Shown here: positions 1 through 10,875 of the stretch, piece by piece
How the letters are laid out: the number at the start of each line of letters is the position of its first letter
Numbering within the stretch: the first letter of the stretch is position 1
Assembly: GCA_963921195.1 (NCBI GenBank)
Contig: OY992537.1
Location: 67,448,040 to 67,512,039, forward strand
Source: Pegoplata infirma
Taxonomy: Eukaryota; Arthropoda; Insecta; Diptera; Anthomyiidae
Direction of reading: 5' to 3'
DNA: 64,000 nt
Position numbers and translations under genes: made by a program
Notes under the pieces: generated by a model
Database searches by the model: none
Told to the model about the DNA's origin: nothing
What the model saw: the letters and a program-made list of their open reading frames with translations, nothing else

Positions 1-884
1 AATTCATGTATCGTCAAAAACTCCTATTTACTTACTAAAAATGTCACATAACATCATCAGGTTGTAAGAAAACTTTAACACAAAAAAATAATAAAATTAA
101 AAAAAAAAATTAATAATACATTTTGTCATCATCATTCTTCATTCATCAGTACCCTTCATTCCAGCTACTATTTTATAATGTAGTGCAAAAAATGTTCATT
201 AATGAAATTGAATGTCATCTCAACCAACCATCAACCACCCTAATCAGTCACCACTATTTATGGCGTTAAGTAAATATTTGCATAACATCCTTATGCAATA
301 ATTGTGGGCGTTAGTTGCGTTTCATGTTTTCTTTTGCATCATTTTGATGCTGTGGGACAAATGTGCACCCTGCGTAAGTGGTGACACTTGTCAAAACTTT
401 ACAGCTTTTGCAGTTTATTATTGTATCACGTTAAAATTAAAAACAGTTGCGTATTTTTCCAAAGGTTGTTTTTTATAAAGAGTAACATTTTTTTTTTTCA
501 AATTGTGCCATATTGTATTTAAATTAAATTTTTCTAATATATTACTTTTTAGTTTAAACATAAGGGTTCATGACATAAACTAATGGAACTATGTACTAAA
601 AACATATAATGATATAAAGTTTTTAAACAAAAATTTTAATTTATTCTCCATTTAATTGGCTCTTAAAACATTAACAAATCAAAATTTCATTACAATACTA
701 AATTGGGGTGCCCTGAATATAAATTGTAATTCCTAAAATACTTTATGCGGTGCTTAACTGATTTTCCGATGCGTTTCCACGGAATAAAAAGTGGGACTGT
801 ATGTAGTTGGAAGGTATAATAAGAAAAATTTTGAAAATCTGAAGAAAATTTAAAAAAACTGATAAAAACTGAAAATAATTAGGA
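1..884. other. AT-rich non-coding stretch
   Basis: No ORF of note, no recognisable gene and no clear repeat were seen. The segment near 120-330 is less simple in composition and could be single-copy DNA. The rest is A/T-rich with short homopolymers. Confidence 0.6.
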
Positions 885-1573
885 ATTCCCAGTTGGCAAC
901 GTCCTCGAGCCATCCTCAGTGACGGAGCGGTGACATGTCAGAGTCACTGCTGACATCCACAAGACATCTCTATGTACTGGGTTGAGGACAGTTTCATACA
1001 AATTTTCAAAATGTCCTCACTCAAAGTCAGCAGTGGTCAAGGATGACCTTCTGGGGACATGTCACCTAAGACTTCTTTGGGGAAATGTCTGACGTAGGAA
1101 ATGCGATAATACAAAAAAATTTCGTATTTCCTTTAGTTTTTACTTTTATCCATTTTCCTTTTCGCCCTTTTTAGTCCCAACTGGATTTGAACCTGGAACC
1201 TCCAGTTTATTAGTCCCACACCTAACTACTTGTTCCAAACTTTATTTTGAAAATTGTTTGTCTATTTATTACTTTTATTCCACTTGTTAGATTTTGATTT
1301 TATTTTAAATAAATCGATAATATTGCCATCTGTTTCTTGGAAATTGAAGAGTTGCCCAGATTTAAAATTCTAATTTAATGTACTGCTATTTTGAAGACAT
1401 TTCCTTTTAGACGTCTTAGAGGAATTGTCCACACTCATAAAGCAAACATTCATTGCTGACAATGTTAGGACATGTCATCAAGGATTACCTATGATTTGTC
1501 AGAACATGAAGACATTTCCTCAAGGAATCACTGTGGAAATTTCCTCAGTGACACATTTTCCAACTGGGAAATA
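885..1573. mobile_element. Foldback/MITE-like element with inverted ends
   Basis: The ends are inverted: TTCCCAGTTGG near 886 and CCAACTGGGAA near 1560. Both flanks carry many GACATGTC, TGTCCTCA and CTCAGTGAC motifs in opposing orientation, so the arms can pair imperfectly. No ORF lies inside, so it is non-autonomous. A tRNA-like patch sits near its middle. The TSD is unclear, so the superfamily is open. Confidence 0.6.
1165..1240 (-). other. tRNA-like sequence inside the foldback element
   Basis: On the minus strand, GGTTCAAATCC (1183-1193) is a good RNA polymerase III B box. The sequence before it aligns by position with a tRNA anticodon arm, with a loop CTAATAA (1207-1213) that would give anticodon AAT (isoleucine). 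The D-arm side reads AGTAGTTAGGTGTGGG. The stems pair poorly and the 5' acceptor half is not recognisable. It is therefore at most a decayed tRNA or SINE head, not a working tRNA. Chance resemblance is possible. Confidence 0.4.
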
Positions 1574-1889
1574 AAAAAAAATCTAAAACATAACGAAAAA
1601 TAACTGAAATTTTAGAAAAAATTCAATCATTTTAGAAGAAAATCATGTAAATTAAAAAAGCTTCAAAAAGTATAAAAAAAAACAAACAGAAAAATTCCCT
1701 TGTCTGTTCTTTCTACTACGTCACCAGTGGAAAAAGTGACATTGAGGTAAAACAAGTAAAAAAGTTAAATTCGACATTACTTAATGAATTGATACCCTCC
1801 ACAATGATATTTTTTGTAAAAATGTGTTTGTTCTTGTTAAAATACCATTCGGCATCGAATTCTGATTCCTCTGCTTGAAATTCCCAAGC
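1574..1889. repeat. A-rich spacer with a mini-me-like end fragment
   Basis: An A-rich stretch leads into ACAAGTAAAAAAGTTAAATT and GATACCCTCCACAATG (about 1755-1805). These match the start of the family-C elements seen complete at 23165 and 44495. The hairpin part is degraded here and the rest of the element is missing. Confidence 0.55.
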
Positions 1890-2203
1890 ATCTCACAACT
1901 TCCGGCCTTAGACCAAGTGTTCCCCGGTAATGTCATTAAGGCATCCGTCTGATGACAGCTAAAGTGAGAAGGCGTACAGTACTGAGTATCCAGAGTGCAT
2001 GCTAAAACTTATGCGTCTCTAGAAATTAGGCGTCAACCGGTAACAAAAAGTCACTGAAACTCAACTGTACTTAGCCGGCCTAGCGGTGTGTTGGCAGCCC
2101 CAACTCTAGGATCGGGCGCTCTGGCCTAATAAGTCATTCGTCTTAAAACTAAATTATTACTGAAACCGAAACAAATAAGAAAACTAATAAACCCGATATA
2201 AAA

Positions 2204-3414
2204 ATGACAACCATTGGCATGAAATTAAGGACTAGAATTGGAACATGGAACGTAAGAAAGCTTTTAGAAACAACCCGTCTCGCTCAATTGTGTAAGGAGT
2301 TTACTGCATATAATCTAACAATACTCGGTCTTTGCGAAACTCGTTGGTGTCAGTCTGGTGAACTCACAACGAGTGATGGTCTTAAGGCCGGGTTAGCCTA
2401 AAAACGTAACCGTAGCGTAGACTCTATATAATATTCAGTAAGCAAAAATAGTACAGAACATTTTTATTTATGTTTTGTTTTTTTCCAACGCATGGTATTT
2501 TATGTCACGCTAAAACGTAAAGAGAACCTGTTGAAAATAGGTTCTCTTTACGTTTTAGCGTGACATAAAATACCATGCGTTGGAAAAAAACAAAACATAA
2601 ATAAAAATGTTCTGTACTATTTTTGCTTACTAAATATTGCATAGAGTCTACGCTACGGTTACGTTTTATGGCTAACCCAGCCTTTACTCTTCTCTACTCT
2701 GGAAAGCCAAGTGGTGAAATACCCCGTTCCAGTGGTGTTGGAATATTATTATCAAAAGAAGCCAAGAAAGCCGTAATCGATTGGAAGCCATTTTCTGACA
2801 AAATTATTTTTGCAAGACTGCGTACCAGAGCCCGTACTCTTACAATCATACAATGCTACGCTCCAACGGAAACATCCGAAATAGAAAAAAAGGTAGAATT
2901 TTACAATCTTCTAGATAGTGTTTTGGCAACTGTTCATCGTGGCGATATTATAATAATGATGGGAGATTTTAATGCCCAAATGGGAGACAACAATACGAAT
3001 TTCGAAAACACAATGGATACACATGGGCTAGGTCGTCTGACAGAGAATGGAGAGATGCTGTTGGATACATGTAGGAAGAACAACCTTATTATAGGTGGCA
3101 CAATATTCCCCCATCCAAGGATACACAAAGTCACTTGGGTATCCCCAGATAATAAAACTGAAACCCAAATTGATCACATCGCTATCAGCAAAAAATGGCG
3201 TGGCTCACTACTGGATTATCAGCTGGTTCTGACAACTCTCCGTTTAAAAATTGCGGCTACTAAGAACAACAACCTAGCCCCAGTAAGGAAATTTAATGTA
3301 AAGAAACTAAAAAATGAGGAAGTCTCAAATTGTTTTACCGAAACACTTAAAACATCACTAACTAATAGAAATGAAAACCGAAGTTGGGCTGACACCAAAA
3401 AAAGTATTCATTAA
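2204..3414 (+). pseudogene. LINE endonuclease domain, split by a MITE
   Basis: This would encode an APE-type endonuclease that nicks target DNA for target-primed reverse transcription. The catalytic landmarks are visible: GTWNVR near the start (Asn), CETRW (Glu), IIQCYAPTE (Tyr), MGDFNAQMG at about 2956-2982 (Asp/Asn) and IDHIAIS at about 3166-3186 (Asp/His). The reading frame is broken at codon SDGL by the 299-bp insertion at 2385-2683. Omitting that insertion and one TTA copy gives continuous coding, SDGL followed by TLLYSGK. The frame is lost again near 3395, where the downstream linker continues in another frame. The ATG at 2204 is preceded by in-frame-neutral 5' UTR and directly precedes the conserved domain, so it is a credible start. 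It is a pseudogene. Confidence 0.88.
2385..2683. mobile_element. Near-perfect palindromic MITE, 3-bp TTA TSD (PIF/Harbinger-like)
   Basis: This 299-bp element is almost one long inverted repeat centred near 2534, beginning AGGCCGGGTTAGCC and ending GGCTAACCCAGCCT. It is flanked by TTA at 2382-2384 and 2684-2686. PIF/Harbinger elements are known for TWA 3-bp TSDs, so that superfamily is inferred. The clean interruption of the LINE reading frame confirms the boundaries. The arms are nearly identical, so the insertion is fairly recent or the arms are homogenised. It has no coding capacity. Confidence 0.85.
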
Positions 3415-3960
3415 AGCAACAGAACATCAGGTCGGCTACAAAAACAATTTCCGTAAAGAGTGGATAAGCGAGGAAACCTGGAAACTCGTATTAGAAAGAA
3501 AACAATTAAAAGCAGCTATAAATTCCAGCAGAACACGGTCTGAAAAATCAAGATGTCAACAACTGCATAGCGACCTTAATTGCAAAGTAAAATGAAGCGC
3601 ACGACGAGACAAACGGAAGTGGGCCAACAACGTAGCTAAAGAAGCACAAGCGGCCGCAGAAACAAATCGGGCTAGAGACCCATATCGCGCTGCAAGGAAA
3701 TTAACCAAAAATACAATTTCCATCGGTAAACCCTTAAAAGACGACTCTGGACAACTTGTTACATCCAAGGAACAACAACTGAATCTTTGGGAATCATTTT
3801 ACTCCAATATGCTTTCCACGCCCCAACCCACGCTTCAAACCTTGCAAAAGACAACTGCGCCACACATACTTCGAAAACTATTAAAAAACAACAAATCTCC
3901 AGGCTCGGATAATATTTCCCCAGAGCTGCTTTCAATTGACCCAATAACTAGTGCTCAGTT
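3415..3960 (+). pseudogene. LINE linker and start of the RT domain (broken)
   Basis: The frame continuing from FIKATEHQVGYKNN reads through a charged linker (EEQ/K/R-rich, with SARRDKRKW) to KSPGSDNISPELLS, which resembles the conserved start of LINE reverse transcriptases. An in-frame TGA lies at about 3593-3595, after LNCKVK. The frame then reaches DPITSAQ, where the hAT element is inserted. Omitting that insertion with one TSD copy restores SAQLLAPVI. Confidence 0.75.
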
Positions 3961-4398
3961 CAGGGATGGAAAATCGGAATTTTGAAATGGTACTGGAGCT
4001 CAACCAAAAAAGTATTTTTCGCCCTCGACGGTATTAAAAAAAATTAAAGTCCAGTTTCTGTACGACAGACTCCGTTCGTCTGCGACGAATAAGAAGAAAC
4101 TAGGCATAATTCAATAGAAAAGTTCTTAAATTAAGGACATCCATATTCATTTATTTATTTTTTAGAGAAAACTTCAATAAATTTGGTTAAAATCAAAAAT
4201 TTCATTTATTTGAAGCTTTTGAAACATTTTTCCAATGGAAATCGGTCGATTTTCGGATTTTTTTTTAGATTTGGTTGAAAATTGTATGAAATCACCTGTT
4301 ATAGAAAAGGTACTAAATCAGTCGCGGGGGTACTACGGTATTTTTGAGACTGAAAAAGTACTGAAAAAAGTACTAAAGTACTAACTTTTCCATCCCTG
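3961..4398. mobile_element. Non-autonomous hAT element with perfect 8-bp TSD
   Basis: The termini are CAGGGATGGAAAA and TTTTCCATCCCTG. The flanking 8-bp duplication GCTCAGTT is exact (3953-3960 and 4399-4406). An 8-bp TSD with CAGGG termini is the hAT signature. The element is 438 bp and has no transposase. It interrupts the LINE reverse transcriptase between SAQ and LLAPVI. Confidence 0.92.
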
Positions 4399-4406
4399 GC
4401 TCAGTT

Positions 4407-5110
4407 ACTGGCTCCCGTTATAACAAACTTGTGGCTGCTAAAACTCTTCCAGAGGAGCTCGCGGAAGGCGTGATTATTAATCTTCCTAAAAAAGGGGACC
4501 TAACCGCGCGCAAAAATTGGAAAGGCATAACACTTCTGAATATGGCCAATAAAGTTATTGCAAACATAATAAGCAAAAGACTATCTACAACTGTTCTCCC
4601 TGAGCTCAGAAAAGAACAAGCCGGCTTTCGTGCACATAAATCATGCATAGACGATGTAAATAGCTTAAGGATAATAGTGGAAGAGTCAGTAAAATGGAGG
4701 TCACCACTTTACCTAACATTTAAAGATTTGAAAAGGTATTCGACACCGTAAATCACACTTCTATATGGAAAGCACTAGTGTGTAAAGAAGTTTCCAATAA
4801 ACTAATAGATCTCATCAAGGACCTATACGCTAATGCCACCTTTCGCATAAATACTACATGAGAGACAACTAAGTAACAAAATTTCTGTAGAAAATTTAGT
4901 TCGCCAAGGCTGCGTTTTATGACCACTGCTTTTTAATTGTGTCCTCGATGTAGTAATGAAAAAGGCCACAAGTCATAGACGAGGAATACCGTGGGGCCTG
5001 CAAGGTCGCTAAGATGATCTTGATTACGCAGATGACATTTGTTTGCTGACACAGTCATTTTCTGATATGCAGTCAAAGTTAAGACTTATCTATGAAACCG
5101 CACTATCCGT
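4407..5110 (+). pseudogene. LINE reverse transcriptase core (frameshifted)
   Basis: Recognisable motifs in order are LPKKGDLTARKNWKGITLLN (RT 1-2 region), EQAGFRAHKSCIDDVNSL (about 4610-4665), FKDLK shifting frame into VFDTVNH at about 4725-4755 (motif A, holding the first catalytic Asp), and LDYADDICLL with YADD at 5025-5036 (motif C). Frameshifts lie near 4430 and at about 4738, with further damage between motifs A and C. The enzyme would have copied the element RNA onto nicked DNA. It cannot be functional here. The part just after motif C (to about 5150) appears to be shortened. Confidence 0.87.
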
Positions 5111-5184
5111 AGGTCTAAAGCTCTGGCGCAGATATCTCCAGCCGAATATATAAAGCTCGTCAATCATTTGGGCAACTAAACCCT

Positions 5185-5609
5185 GTGTGGAACTCGTCAT
5201 ATATGTCACGTCATACAAAGCTAAGCCTGTTTAATTCAAATGTAAAATCCACCTTTTTATATGGATGCGAGACGTGGAATGCAGCAACTCGAGACATACA
5301 AGCCATACAAGTTTTCATAAAAAAATGTCTACGTAAGATTCTGCGGGTATACTGGCCCTTAACAATTTCCAAAACTCGAAAATAGTCCTGGATAGGTAAC
5401 ACTTTGCAAAAACCACCAGATGATACAGCAAAACAAGCTTTAGAGTGGAACCCACAAGGCAGTCGCCTTGTGGGACGTCTATCGCATAACTGGAAACGCC
5501 AGATAACAATTGAGATGTCCAAACTAAATCTAAATAGGAATAAACTTAAACATCGAGAATCGGATCGAGAATATTGGAAGCAACTTGTTTTGGCCCAATG
5601 CTCCTTGTA
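5185..5609 (+). pseudogene. LINE C-terminal domain after the RT
   Basis: The segment reads STFLYGCETWNAATRDIQ, then a short cysteine- and basic-rich stretch (KKCLRKILRVYWP), then, after a frame change near 5380, LRKPPDDTAKQALEWNPQG and a terminal SHNWKRQI block. The YGCETW and ALEWNPQG landmarks are typical of the thumb/C-terminal region of many APE LINEs. The stop near 5608 is followed by a short 3' UTR to about 5790. The WIGHTLRK-type segment is partly deleted. Confidence 0.8.
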
Positions 5610-5790
5610 GGAGTTTAAAGGAACTGATATAAAAACAATGCATCAAAATATAGTAGTAATATGGTTAAGAACTATAAATATGGACTCAACCCGAACTAAC
5701 TAAAAAAATTCAGTTATAAACTAATTTTAACCTTTTACCCAAAATCAGTTAGTATCGTCGTGCTGTGTAATGTCTGGGTAAATAAATAAA

Positions 5791-6733
5791 TTTTAAACAA
5801 TTTAATATGTCTAACAGACACATTAAATGTTTTAAACAAATCAAAATTAATAAATAAGTTATAAATGTGCATTGAATACGTTTGCACATGATTGCACTTA
5901 ACACTTTGGCACATTACAAACGTGATTGATGTAGTTTAACACATGTTGCAATAAGTTAAATAGTAAATATTTATTTGTGTACAAATAAATATATACCCAT
6001 TAAAATTTTCCATCCTAAACAATCGGTTCAAGAATGTATTATATAATCCTGCAATCGGTTCTACTTAACATTCTAGAATCTATATTTTTTGTTGTTACGA
6101 AAACAATAGTTTTTTGGACCATCACAATAATTCACATAACGATAAGTGATCGCAAAATTGAATCACCTGTATGAACCGACTACGGTATCACCTTAAATTA
6201 AAATTATGGTACCATTCTCGAAATGGAAATTTCGATAGCGAAATCGACATCACATTTTTATATCGAAACGATGTCGTTATAACCTGGAATAACGATAGTT
6301 TTACATAAGTTCTGAAAAATGACGATTTAACTATTGTTATGACCGGATTTAACGATAATGAAAACGATATATTTTTATAGAAAAACGATATCATAAAGAA
6401 AGGTACATTAAGAACGTAAAAACTATCGTTGTCGTATAATATGTGATAATTAGGTTGCCTTGATATAATAACGATATCGTTTGGTTTATTGGGAAGTAGT
6501 TTTTTTTTTTTTTGAAAAATTACTTTACATAGAAAATTTTGCTTTAATTATTCTATAGAATCTATTGCATTACGAATCTGTTCCAAAAAATTTTCTTATC
6601 CCTAGTAAAAAAGTTTTGACATAATAATACATAATTTGATACAATCATATTAAAATATATATGTTTATATTTCAGATCTAATTATATGAAAGATTTTATA
6701 TGGCTCCATTTTCTTATCTGAGGTTATACATAA
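5791..6733. other. AT-rich spacer with an AACGATA-motif cluster
   Basis: No gene seen. From about 6190 to 6490 the motif AACGATA (or TATCGTT) and ATCGAAA recur many times in both orientations. This suggests a decayed short-period repeat. It is distantly reminiscent of the TATCGATA array at 31.15-35.56 kb, but relatedness is not shown. Confidence 0.4.
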
Positions 6734-7814
6734 ATATATGAGGCATTCCACACCAAATGTCCAGCGAAAAAAAACATGTGTACCGTAAACTTCTGAATAG
6801 GTTGTATGGATAGCCCTATATGGAACTTAGAAAATTGCGTTTTTGGTTTTTCAATTTTTCAAAAACTGGGCTTAGGACGCGTGGAAAAATGTTCAAATTA
6901 GTGGCGAGTTGCCTTGGTTAAATATTTATCACATTAAAACGGAATGCACCACAATCTCAAAAATTTACATTCTTATATAGTTTTGTATGGGCTATTAATT
7001 AAACATTTTTTTTTGGAAAATTTTAAGAACCCGTTCTGAAATTTTCCATTTTTAAAAAAGTCAATTTATCAAAAATCCGGCCACTTTTTTTTTTCTTTTT
7101 TAATTTTTTTTTTTAAGTTTAGATGTTTGTCCATCCATACAAAAAAATTCAGAAACACATTTTTCGTTTTTTTTCGAGAAAATCGCATTTGAATTTTAAA
7201 TTACATAACAATTTAGTAATTTGCTTGTATTTTCTTGTGTCAACAGAGCGTATGACGAATATTTATGCTATTAATATTACTCATTCGCAACTTTAAAACA
7301 AAGAAATACAAGCCAATAACAAAATTGTTATGAAATTTAAAGTTCAAATGCGATTTTCTCGAAAAAAACGATGAACGTGTTTCTGAATTTTTGTGTGTGA
7401 ATGGACAAACGTCTAAACTTTAAAAAAAATAAATAAAAAAGAAAAAAAAAAGTGGCCGGATTTTTGATAAATTGACTTTTTTAAAAAATGGAAAATTTCA
7501 GAACGGGATCTGAAAATTTTGGAAAAAAAAATTTTAATCGATAGCCCATACAAAACTATATAAGAATGTAAATTTTTGACATTGTGGTGCATTCCGTTTT
7601 AATGTGATAAATATTTAATCAAGGCAACTCGCCACAAATTTTACCATTTTTCCAATATTTGACCACGCCTCCTAAGTCCAGTTTTTGAAAATTTGAAAAA
7701 CCAAAAACGCAATTTTCTTAGTTTCATATAGGGCTATCCAAACAATCTATTCAGAAATTTACGGGACACATGTTTTTCTGTAGCGGGACATTTGGTGTGG
7801 AATGCCTCATATAT
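6734..7814. mobile_element. 1.08-kb foldback element (TGAGGCATTCCACACC family)
   Basis: The ends are ATATATGAGGCATTCCACACC and its reverse complement. The two arms, each about 500 bp, are inverted copies that meet near 7270. The copies share markers such as AACTGGGCTTAGG and GGAATGCACCACAA. There is no ORF. Further arms of this family lie at 49650-51480. A TA TSD is possible because TA repeats border both ends, but it cannot be fixed. Confidence 0.85.
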
Positions 7815-8761
7815 GACTTAATATAATTATATAAATCTACATTTATTTATATAAAATAAAATCATTTTTTATATTTGTGTATCTAAAATAATACAGCCAA
7901 TTTTGAGATCAAATTAGATCTAAAAAGGTTTTTTTTACTCATGATGCATACAAATTTTTTGTGATTTTAATTAATATATACACAAATTCATTTTTATTTA
8001 TAAAAATATTAAAGATTATTCACCAAAGATTTTAGTTTCCCATGACGAGAAATGGTCCGATTTGAATTTTCATATATTTTTTTGACATTTATATTTTTCA
8101 TGCAATATTAACAATATGTCACCCGCATATTTAATGCTTGATTTAGGATGTGTGAACATCTTAAAAAAAAAAGAAGCTGCTAAATAAACATCCCTGTAAT
8201 AAATTGGAAAAGACAGATATGCGTGAAAAATTTCTGTTGGCCATAAAATATTCGATATTTTGCAAATATTGAAGGGATTTTTTTCGATATTGTTTTTTGG
8301 ATTGCAGATGACATTTTATTTGAATGATATGAATAGTTTGACATTACAAACGATAAGATGTGATGGCGTGAAATTAATCAATCATATTTTGATTTTCTTT
8401 ATTATTTTTTTTTTTTTTGGGAAAAAGTTAATTGAAAAACTAAAACCGTAAATAATCTAGCAGAAAGGAGGAGTTTTGCAGTTATTGGTTATAGAGTTAA
8501 CGTACCACGATTAAACGTATGCAATTTTTGTTTCTAGAAAAAATCATGATTTTTTAGGAAATGGCAAGATTTGGTATTCGTATATTTTTTGACAGAGCCA
8601 TAAAAACTATTGAAAATTTATTTCAAAATTGTTTCGTCTTGCAAATATTTTGTTAAACTCTGCATTTTAGCATGAAATCACAGTATGGAGAAGTACTCCC
8701 TTTGCCATTACGTGTGTAACTTTCCGAAATATCGGTCAAGGATCCCATAAAAATTGAAATT
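7815..8761. other. AT-rich non-coding stretch
   Basis: No supported gene. The 63-codon ORF at 8260-8451 is poly-Phe/Leu-rich translation of T-runs and resembles nothing. A short match to the mini-me-like motif (GTGTAACTTTCCGAAATATCGG) occurs near 8711-8732. Confidence 0.5.
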
Positions 8762-9365
8762 TTGCCTTAAAGTCTAGAATCCCCTTTTAACGCTGTTAAA
8801 ATTTCAGAGAGGTGTTTTTTTCGTATTGTTGAGCAATACATTTTTAAAGTTCGTTAGAGAGCCAAATATTTGATTTTTTTCAAAATTTTGGCAAAAAATC
8901 AAAAATTTAGCCTTATCACCAAATTTAAAAATTTATTGCTCGACAAGGCGAAAAAACACCTCCCTGAAATTTTAACAGCGTTAAAAGAACATTCTAAACG
9001 TTAAAAAAAATTTTGATTTTGGAAATCCATGGTGATAGAGTAAAAGGACATTCCAATAGTTTAAAAAATTTTTTATAAATTTTTTTTGATTTTTTTTGTT
9101 GTTTCTAAATTTAAAATCTTCATAATTTTATCAACAATATTGTCACAGAAAGTTTTTTTCGTACAACTTACGGCTTCCGAGTAAAAAGGACCAAGGAACT
9201 GTCTAGAGCCAACTATTTGATTTTTTGCCAAAAATATAAAAAAAACACAAATTATTGTGCTCTCTAACAAATTTTGAAAATTTATTGTTCAACAATACGA
9301 AAAAACACCTCTCTGAAATTTTAACAGCGTTAAAAGGGCATTCTAAACTTTAAAACAAAATTTAG
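8762..9365. repeat. Inverted repeat with a third copy of one arm
   Basis: The block CTGTTAAAATTTCAGAGAGG (8791-8810) recurs inverted near 8961-8985 as ACCTCCCTGAAATTTTAACAGCG and again near 9306-9330. Between them lie mirrored stretches about a Leu/Phe-rich spacer. This is a hairpin of about 240 bp plus a duplicated arm. No coding potential. Confidence 0.7.
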
Positions 9366-9719
9366 CTTTTGGAAATTCATGGTGTCCTTCCCAGGAAAAA
9401 AGGACATTCAAATATTATTTTATGTTTTTTGTTCAAATTTTTGAAAATTTTTATTTTTTTTTTTTCAAAAATTTGAATGTCTTAGAAACGATCATGGATC
9501 AATAATATATGCTGTGGTTTGAGGGTACAAAAAAAAAACTAGAATATATGTACTATATTATGGTCACTGGCTGGTTAATGGTTAAGTTAAATGTACACAA
9601 TCGGACAAGAGAGAAAAAAGTCCCCCTTGAAAAACTCATTTCGAACCACATTATTGGGGGTATACTCACTTTGTCAATCCGTGTGTACGCATAAAAATAT
9701 CAGTCTATGACCCCATAAA
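9366..9719. repeat. Degraded mini-me-like fragments
   Basis: Fragments match the family-A core: AATGTCTTAGAAACGATCATGG near 9476 and GGGGGTATACTCACTTTGTC near 9656, followed by a CAGTCTATGACCCCATAAA block. The order differs from the intact element at 10190, so this is a rearranged remnant. Confidence 0.5.
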
Positions 9720-10065
9720 AATTTAGTTTTCTTATTTTTTGTAAATCAATTTTTTTTATTTCAACATGTATTTTTCATAAATTTTTTTATAAATTTTTTT
9801 TTTATCAATTTTTGTTTTAATTATTTTTTCTTTAATATTTTTTGTATCAAATTTTTTTACATAAAAACTTTTTTTCATCAAAAAAATTTTTTTTTTCTTA
9901 TCAACAGTTCTTTTTTCTTAACCAAAATAATTTTTTTTCATCAAAATTTTTTTTCACAAACATTTTTTTTTATCAAACAAATTTTATTTCTTTAAAAAAA
10001 ACCTTTTTTTATCAAAATTTAGTTTTTCCTCAAAAAAAAATATTTTTCTCCATATATAAACTTCT
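9720..10065 (-). repeat. T-rich minisatellite (TTTTTTCATCAA type)
   Basis: Degenerate repeats of TTTTTTCATCAAAAATT occur here, the reverse complement of the TTGATGAAAAAAAA array at 16625, 38580 and 46510. The Phe-rich ORF at 9842-10072 is an artefact of this array. It sits immediately before mini-me-like DNA, as the other arrays do. Confidence 0.75.
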
Positions 10066-10074
10066 GACATAAAA

Positions 10075-10868
10075 ATGTTCCATTTGTTTAACAAATGAAC
10101 AAAAAAACACTTAATTTAATTCTTCTGTGCCGAATCTTTTATACTCTCCAAAATGTAAAAATGAATAGACTCATTTACCAAATTTAAAAAAAAAAACAAG
10201 TGAGAGTGTTAAATTCGGCTGTGCCGAATCTATTATACCCTCCAACATGTAAAAAAATAAAAAAAAAAATTTTGACAGGGGCGTTGTTTTAAGGGGGGGG
10301 GGGCAAGGTTGGGGGAGGGGTCGGTTAGCTGGGGTGACTCCTTGGCCCTCACGGTATATGTTTACAAGTTCATTTTTGTCTGCTTTGTGCACTTATGTAC
10401 TATAGTTTTATAATTATTCAAATTATTTTTTATTCTCCTGGGTCCAAGCGCAGGACCTTAAACTTCTACGAACATAAAAATGTCTCATTTGGTTCACAAA
10501 AATACAAAATACGCAAAAAAAAATAGCATTTTTAAGAGGTTGGTTTAGTTCTTCAAGGGGGAACTTTTTTCCCCCTAGTCCGATTTGGCCCATTTCCGAA
10601 CTTAACCTGCCTAGGATCATAAGACATATTTATGCCAAACTTGAGGGATCTAGCTCTTTTATTTTGGACTGCATCGTGTTAACTACAGACGGACGGACGG
10701 ACAGACAGACAGACGGACGGACGGACGGACGGACATCGCTAGAATGTCTTAGAATCGATCACTGATCAATAATATATATACTTTATGGGGTCCCCGACCG
10801 ATATTTCGATGCGTTACATACGGAATGACAAAGTGAGTATACCCCCATACTGTAGTTGGAGGGTATAA
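10075..10868 (+). mobile_element. Mini-me-like element, family A, with (GACG)n microsatellite
   Basis: A complete copy begins ACAAGTGAGAGTGTTAAATT, a hairpin AATTCGGCTGTGCCGAAT and ATACCCTCC at about 10196-10242, and ends GGAGGGTATAAAA near 10868. A truncated second start lies at about 10105-10160. The core includes a G-run near 10290, a (GGAC/GACG)n tract at 10690-10735 and TATATATACTTTATGGGGTC. The paired ATACCCTCC/GGAGGGTAT ends, the (GTCY)n tract and the TA tract are as described for dipteran mini-me/INE-1-type elements. There is no coding capacity; the ORFs over it are chance. Confidence 0.75.
10690..10735. repeat. (GACG/GACA)n microsatellite
   Basis: GGAC/GACA tetranucleotides in tandem inside the family-A element, the (GTCY)n site typical of mini-me-like elements. 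Confidence 0.9.
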
Positions 10869-10875
10869 AAATAAA

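Larger units (their letters stand above)
1890..5790 (+). mobile_element. Dead APE-type non-LTR retrotransposon (LINE), nested
   Basis: A region of clearly higher GC than its surroundings codes, in broken frames, for an apurinic-like endonuclease, a linker, a reverse transcriptase with the YADD box, and a C-terminal domain ending in a WNPQG-type motif. The 3' end is probably near 5777-5790, where AATAAATAAA follows the 3' UTR. The 5' UTR probably starts near 1890. Two DNA transposons are inserted at 2385-2683 and 3961-4398. Frameshifts and at least one in-frame stop show that it is inactive. An APE endonuclease with this RT excludes the REL-endonuclease clades (R2/R4 type). The exact clade cannot be settled by eye. 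Confidence 0.9.
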
